A stretch of DNA of 64,000 nt from an uncultured Flavobacteriaceae bacterium (GTDB lineage Bacteria; Bacteroidota; Bacteroidia; Flavobacteriales; Flavobacteriaceae). The stretch covers positions 124,001 to 188,000 of the forward strand of contig CAJJAZ010000006.1 of NCBI GenBank assembly GCA_905182295.1. Direction: 5' to 3'. This document shows positions 60,093-64,000 of the stretch, piece after piece. The translations under genes and the position numbers were made by a program. Each line of letters starts with the position of its first letter. The stretch's first letter is position 1. A model generated the notes under the pieces. The model saw only the letters and a list, made by a program, of their open reading frames with translations. It ran no database searches and was not told the DNA's origin.

Positions 60093-62489
60093 TTAAAATG
60101 AGCAATTCATCCCTATAGGAGATCCATCTGGTTCAGTTGGAGCAGGAATTACCTTAAAGGATTCTGGAGATTTCATGAATGCGTTATACCTTCTGAAAAG
60201 CTCTTGGTCATACAAATCTTTAGAGATCGATAATTTCCCTGCCTTTTCTTTTAAAAAGGAATGTACTACAGCATTCACTTGTGGGTGAACCATTTCTTGC
60301 TGGGCCAAATTCAATAAATGCGTAAACACCCTAAAGTTAATGTTCCACTGCACATTTTTAATATAGTTATCCTTGTGTTTTAGGCCAATAGTGCCCTGCC
60401 ATAAAGCAGACAACACAGCCTGTAAGTCTAACTGACTGTTGTCTAGCGCCTTTTGCTGAATTAATCTAGTAGCCCGCTGTGGGTGTAACAAAAATCCTAA
60501 AGTCATGTCTGCAGAAGTTTCTGGTGCAGACAAAGGGTCAAATGTCACGCCTGTTTTTCCTTTAAAAGATTCTCTACCACTATTATAAGAAGGAGATCTG
60601 GGAGGGAAAAGTGTTAATTTTTCTTCAGGAATAGCCATTTCAGCAGCGTTTAAAGTGCGTAACAACATCCTAAGCGCCTCTTTTTGGTCTTTGACAGCAA
60701 TAGTATAAGCATCTGATTGATTACTCCCTTTTACCTGGTAGCTATAATCAATACCACCAATGACTTTAGCGACTGCCTCTGCCTGATAGCGATGAAAAAA
60801 ATACAAAGGCACAAACACGTCTTCTAATACAGATAGCGGTTCTCCTTGGCGAATATTATGAATACCAAACTGATCAATCGCTTTAGAACGCACCTCCAAA
60901 ACGTCATTTAATCCCTGTGCTGCTGTTGCGCCATTGTCCCAAAGGTGGGCAAAAGCACTCGCACTTCCAGCAGGTCTCGCATCTGAATCTGATAAGTATT
61001 TTTGGCCTTCAGCCGATGCCGCTTCCAAAATAGCATTCAAAGCAGCTTGCTCATCTTTTACACTGTCTGGAAAATCACTGTAGGAATAGGCAACACTTAC
61101 CTTATCCCAAGACCCAATACCCGTTTCATAAGCATTAGAAAAAGATACTTCACCTTCTTTAAGCTCGAATTGAGGGTGTGGGTAATCCATTACAGAGGCT
61201 TTTTGGTGTGCACTTGCAGCAAAATTGTGCATAAAACCTAAGGTGTGGCCAATTTCATGGGCAGACAATTGTCTGATTCGAGAAACAGCCATAGCTAACA
61301 TATCTTGGTGGTTTTCATCTCCATCTTTAAAGGGTTCTTTACTGAGCGCTTGTGCAATCATAAAGTCTTGTCTAATTCTTAAACTTCCCAAACTCACATG
61401 TCCTTTTAAAATTTCTCCAGTACGAGGATCCGAGACGTTACTACCATAACTCCACCCCCTAGTAGACCTATGAATCCATTGAATGACATTATACCTTACA
61501 TCTAGAGGATCTGCGTCTTCAGGCAACATTTTAACTTGAAAAGCATCTTTGTATCCTATGGCTTCAAAAGCCTGATTCCACCATCTACCTCCCTCTAAAA
61601 GTGCTGTTCTCACTGGTTCTGGAGTCCCATTGTCTAAATAATAAATAATAGGCTCAACTGCTTCACTCACTGCGGCATTGGGATCTTTTTTTTCTAATCT
61701 ATGTCTGGCTATATATCTTTTTTCAATAGGGCTACTCACAGCTGTAGCATAATCTAAATAAGAAAAGGAGTATGCTCCAGACCTAGGATCGTACTTTCTT
61801 TTTTCAAAATCCAATTCAGGTAAGGCCACAAATGAATGGTGTTGTGCTACAGTCACAAGATCTGGACTAGGCACCACAGACCTTAAATACCTTCCTTTGG
61901 CTTTTCCCTTAAAGGTGAGCATAACATCTATTTCAATATTTTTTGGAAAAGCTTTTGTGCGTGCCAAATTCATAGCACTTTTGGATTTATCTAAAGTAAA
62001 ACTTCCCTGATTCGATTGTTGTAAACGATCGCTCACACCATGGGCATCTTGCATTAAAAAATCAGTAATATCTATAATATAGTTACCGTTAGACATGCTT
62101 TCAATAGGGAAACCAAATAATACGGAAGAAGCAAACGCCTGCTTAACAGATTCCTTTTCCAGGACATTGTCCGTAAGGGCCCTATATTGAAGGTTGGGCT
62201 GAATGAGCATGAGCTTATGCCCCATTTTTTTAAATGACACCACACGTTCCCCATCCAATTGGCCTCGATCTAAACCAATATCATTACTACCAATACCGCT
62301 GCTCAGGGAATTAATGTAGAGAAACTCTTGGTCTAATTTTGCCACCTCTAAATAAATTTTATCTGAGTCAATATCGTAATAGAAAGGAAAATAGCCATCG
62401 AATTTTTGAAATTGGGTTTTGTTTAAATTGAATTGACCAAAAACAAAACTGCTCATTAACAAGCAACAAAGGGTGTGAAAAGCGCGCAT
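60093..62489 (-). CDS. Secreted zinc-dependent metalloprotease (metzincin-like, DUF5117-type)
   Basis: Signal peptide, SAHEIGHTLGFMHNFAASAHQKASVMDYPHPQ (HExxHxxGxxH then Met-turn); ATG at 62489 preferred. Confidence 0.88.
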   Translation of the reverse strand: MRAFHTLCCLLMSSFVFGQFNLNKTQFQKFDGYFPFYYDIDSDKIYLEVAKLDQEFLYINSLSSGIGSNDIGLDRGQLDGERVVSFKKMGHKLMLIQPNLQYRALTDNVLEKESVKQAFASSVLFGFPIESMSNGNYIIDITDFLMQDAHGVSDRLQQSNQGSFTLDKSKSAMNLARTKAFPKNIEIDVMLTFKGKAKGRYLRSVVPSPDLVTVAQHHSFVALPELDFEKRKYDPRSGAYSFSYLDYATAVSSPIEKRYIARHRLEKKDPNAAVSEAVEPIIYYLDNGTPEPVRTALLEGGRWWNQAFEAIGYKDAFQVKMLPEDADPLDVRYNVIQWIHRSTRGWSYGSNVSDPRTGEILKGHVSLGSLRIRQDFMIAQALSKEPFKDGDENHQDMLAMAVSRIRQLSAHEIGHTLGFMHNFAASAHQKASVMDYPHPQFELKEGEVSFSNAYETGIGSWDKVSVAYSYSDFPDSVKDEQAALNAILEAASAEGQKYLSDSDARPAGSASAFAHLWDNGATAAQGLNDVLEVRSKAIDQFGIHNIRQGEPLSVLEDVFVPLYFFHRYQAEAVAKVIGGIDYSYQVKGSNQSDAYTIAVKDQKEALRMLLRTLNAAEMAIPEEKLTLFPPRSPSYNSGRESFKGKTGVTFDPLSAPETSADMTLGFLLHPQRATRLIQQKALDNSQLDLQAVLSALWQGTIGLKHKDNYIKNVQWNINFRVFTHLLNLAQQEMVHPQVNAVVHSFLKEKAGKLSISKDLYDQELFRRYNAFMKSPESFKVIPAPTEPDGSPIGMNCSF

Positions 62490-62597
62490 AGAATAGGTTT
62501 TTAAGGCGGTTATTAAAAGAGACATCGGCCTGGAAAGGCCATAAATTAAGTAAAAACTAAATTTACTAAAATAGATGGTACAACCAAGGGTAAATAG

Positions 62598-62605
62598 TAT
62601 TTTTG
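62598..62605 (+). promoter_or_regulatory. Candidate -7 box TATTTTTG for prfB
   Basis: TAnnTTTG match 6 nt before the first possible ATG (62612). Confidence 0.4.
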
Positions 62606-62611
62606 CTCAAA

Positions 62612-63722
62612 ATGATTACTATGCTTACTACAGATCAATACAAAGGTCTTTTAGATCGCCTTGGTGCGTTAAGGAGGTATCTTTGACGTAGATGCCAAGC
62701 GCATTGAAATAGAAAACGAGGAAGAAAAGACCCTCGCACCTGACTTTTGGGACCAACCCCAAAAAGCACAAGCGCACCTCAAATTCATACAATCAAAGAA
62801 AATATGGGTGCAAGGCTATGAAAAAGTCAAAACACTCATTGAAGACCTAGAAGTCATGATGGAATTTGCTGCTGCGGGTGAAATTAGTGAGGAAGAACTT
62901 AAGGCAGCCTACCAAAATACTTTGGATGTTTTAGAAGATCTGGAGTTTAGAAACATGCTTTCGGAAGAAGGAGACAACCTCTCTGCTGTACTGCAAATTA
63001 CCGCTGGTGCTGGTGGAACGGAGAGTTGTGACTGGGCTGCCATGCTCATGCGCATGTATATGATGTGGAGTCAAAAAGCAGGTTTTAAAATTAAAGAACT
63101 CAATTATCAAGAGGGAGATGTTGCTGGAGTTAAGACAGTAACCCTAGGTATTGAAGGCGATTTTGCTTTTGGTTGGTTAAAAGGAGAGAATGGGGTCCAC
63201 AGGTTGGTCCGTATTTCACCCTTTGATAGCAACGCCAAAAGACACACCTCATTTGCCTCTGTATATGTGTATCCGCTTATTGATGACTCCATTGAAATTG
63301 TCATTAACCCTGCAGATATTTCTTGGGCCTTCGCAAGGTCTGGAGGCGCCGGTGGTCAGAATGTCAATAAAGTAGAAACAAAGGTGATCTTAACCCACCA
63401 CCCTACTGGTATTATTATTCACAATTCAGAAACACGTTCTCAATTAGACAATAGAGAAAATGCCATGAAACTCCTCAAGTCTCAGTTGTATGAAATTGAG
63501 CTCAGAAAAAGGCAAGAAGCGCGTTCTGAGATTGAATCTTCCAAAATGAAAATTGAATGGGGGTCTCAGATTAGAAATTATGTACTACATCCCTATAAAT
63601 TAGTAAAAGATGTTCGATCCGGCACAGAAACTGGAGATGTAGACGCTGTTTTAGACGGCCATCTAGACCCTTTTCTTAAGGGTTTCTTAATGCTTATGGG
63701 ACAAAACGAGGAAACAGAATAA
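62612..63722 (+). CDS. prfB: Peptide chain release factor 2, expressed by programmed +1 frameshift
   Basis: Short [27 protein letters not shown] ends at in-frame TGA 62684-62686; +1 shift after CTT gives [32 protein letters not shown] in frame with the ORF at 62808 ([17 protein letters not shown] motif). Confidence 0.95.
62672..62687 (+). promoter_or_regulatory. RF2 programmed +1 frameshift site
   Basis: AGGAGGTATCTTTGAC: internal SD-like AGGAGG, slippery CTT, UGA C stop context. Confidence 0.95.
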
Positions 63723-63793
63723 ATTGTTTTAACAAACCTTTAACTTTTAAAGACTAAACCAAGGTCTAATTTTAAAATCTAACAAATATTACT

Positions 63794-64000
63794 ATGAAAG
63801 CAATCAAAACCCTTTTATTGATTTTACTCACTTCTTTGAGTACAGAAGCCTTTGCGCAATTTGGCATGGGAGGCATGGGAATGGGTAGAAATCCTCAAAC
63901 TGGTAGGAGACAATCTCTAGCCCCTCAAGCGCCTCAAAGACAAGAAAAACCAGAAAACCTCACCGCAGAACAGATTGTAGACCTTCAGATGGACGCATTT
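63794..64000 (+). CDS. 5' part of a secreted protein, Gly/Met-rich mature N-terminus (truncated by the window)
   Basis: ATG at 63794, signal peptide MKAIKTLLLILLTSLSTEAFAQ, then FGMGGMGMGRNPQTGRRQ, open to the window end. Confidence 0.7.
   Translation, partial: MKAIKTLLLILLTSLSTEAFAQFGMGGMGMGRNPQTGRRQSLAPQAPQRQEKPENLTAEQIVDLQMDAF

Noticed and set aside
62612-62686. Treating the in-frame TGA near the start of prfB as a pseudogene or sequencing error
   Set aside because: The AGGAGGTATCTTTGAC context is the established RF2 programmed frameshift signal.

Overview
This window is a gene-dense, low-GC chromosomal segment from a Bacteroidetes (Flavobacteriaceae-like) genome. The assignment rests on protein content: PorX, an LpxC/FabZ fusion, TIGR02757 and DUF4834 families, a sulfonolipid-type oxoamine synthase, and -7 boxes resembling TAnnTTTG. 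Most of it is housekeeping or core content: a lipid A operon (lpxD, lpxC-fabZ, lpxA, efp, a second lpxD), sucD, fabG, porX, tsaE, aroB, topoisomerase IV parC/parE, ychF, serC/serA, folE, lolD, a pyrC-like gene, nth, uvrA, a glycan module (YfhO, glycosyltransferase, flippase), several peptidases, and prfB with a programmed +1 frameshift. I saw no tRNA, rRNA, CRISPR array, transposase or prophage. The observations most worth follow-up are: (i) a probable sulfonolipid (capnine-type) locus at about 53.3-56.9 kb; (ii) a cluster of four near-identical palindromic boxes plus a perfect inverted repeat between an M14 peptidase and an XRE regulator; (iii) a three-gene putative metal-acquisition cassette at about 28-31 kb; (iv) a dihydroorotase homolog lacking the metal-binding HxH motif; (v) a symmetric overlapping divergent promoter at a ferredoxin/LuxC-like reductase pair; (vi) a long conserved-looking protein of unknown function at about 40.3-41.8 kb. 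I did not find a clear novel defence or mobile system. Family names come from reading the translations, not from database searches.
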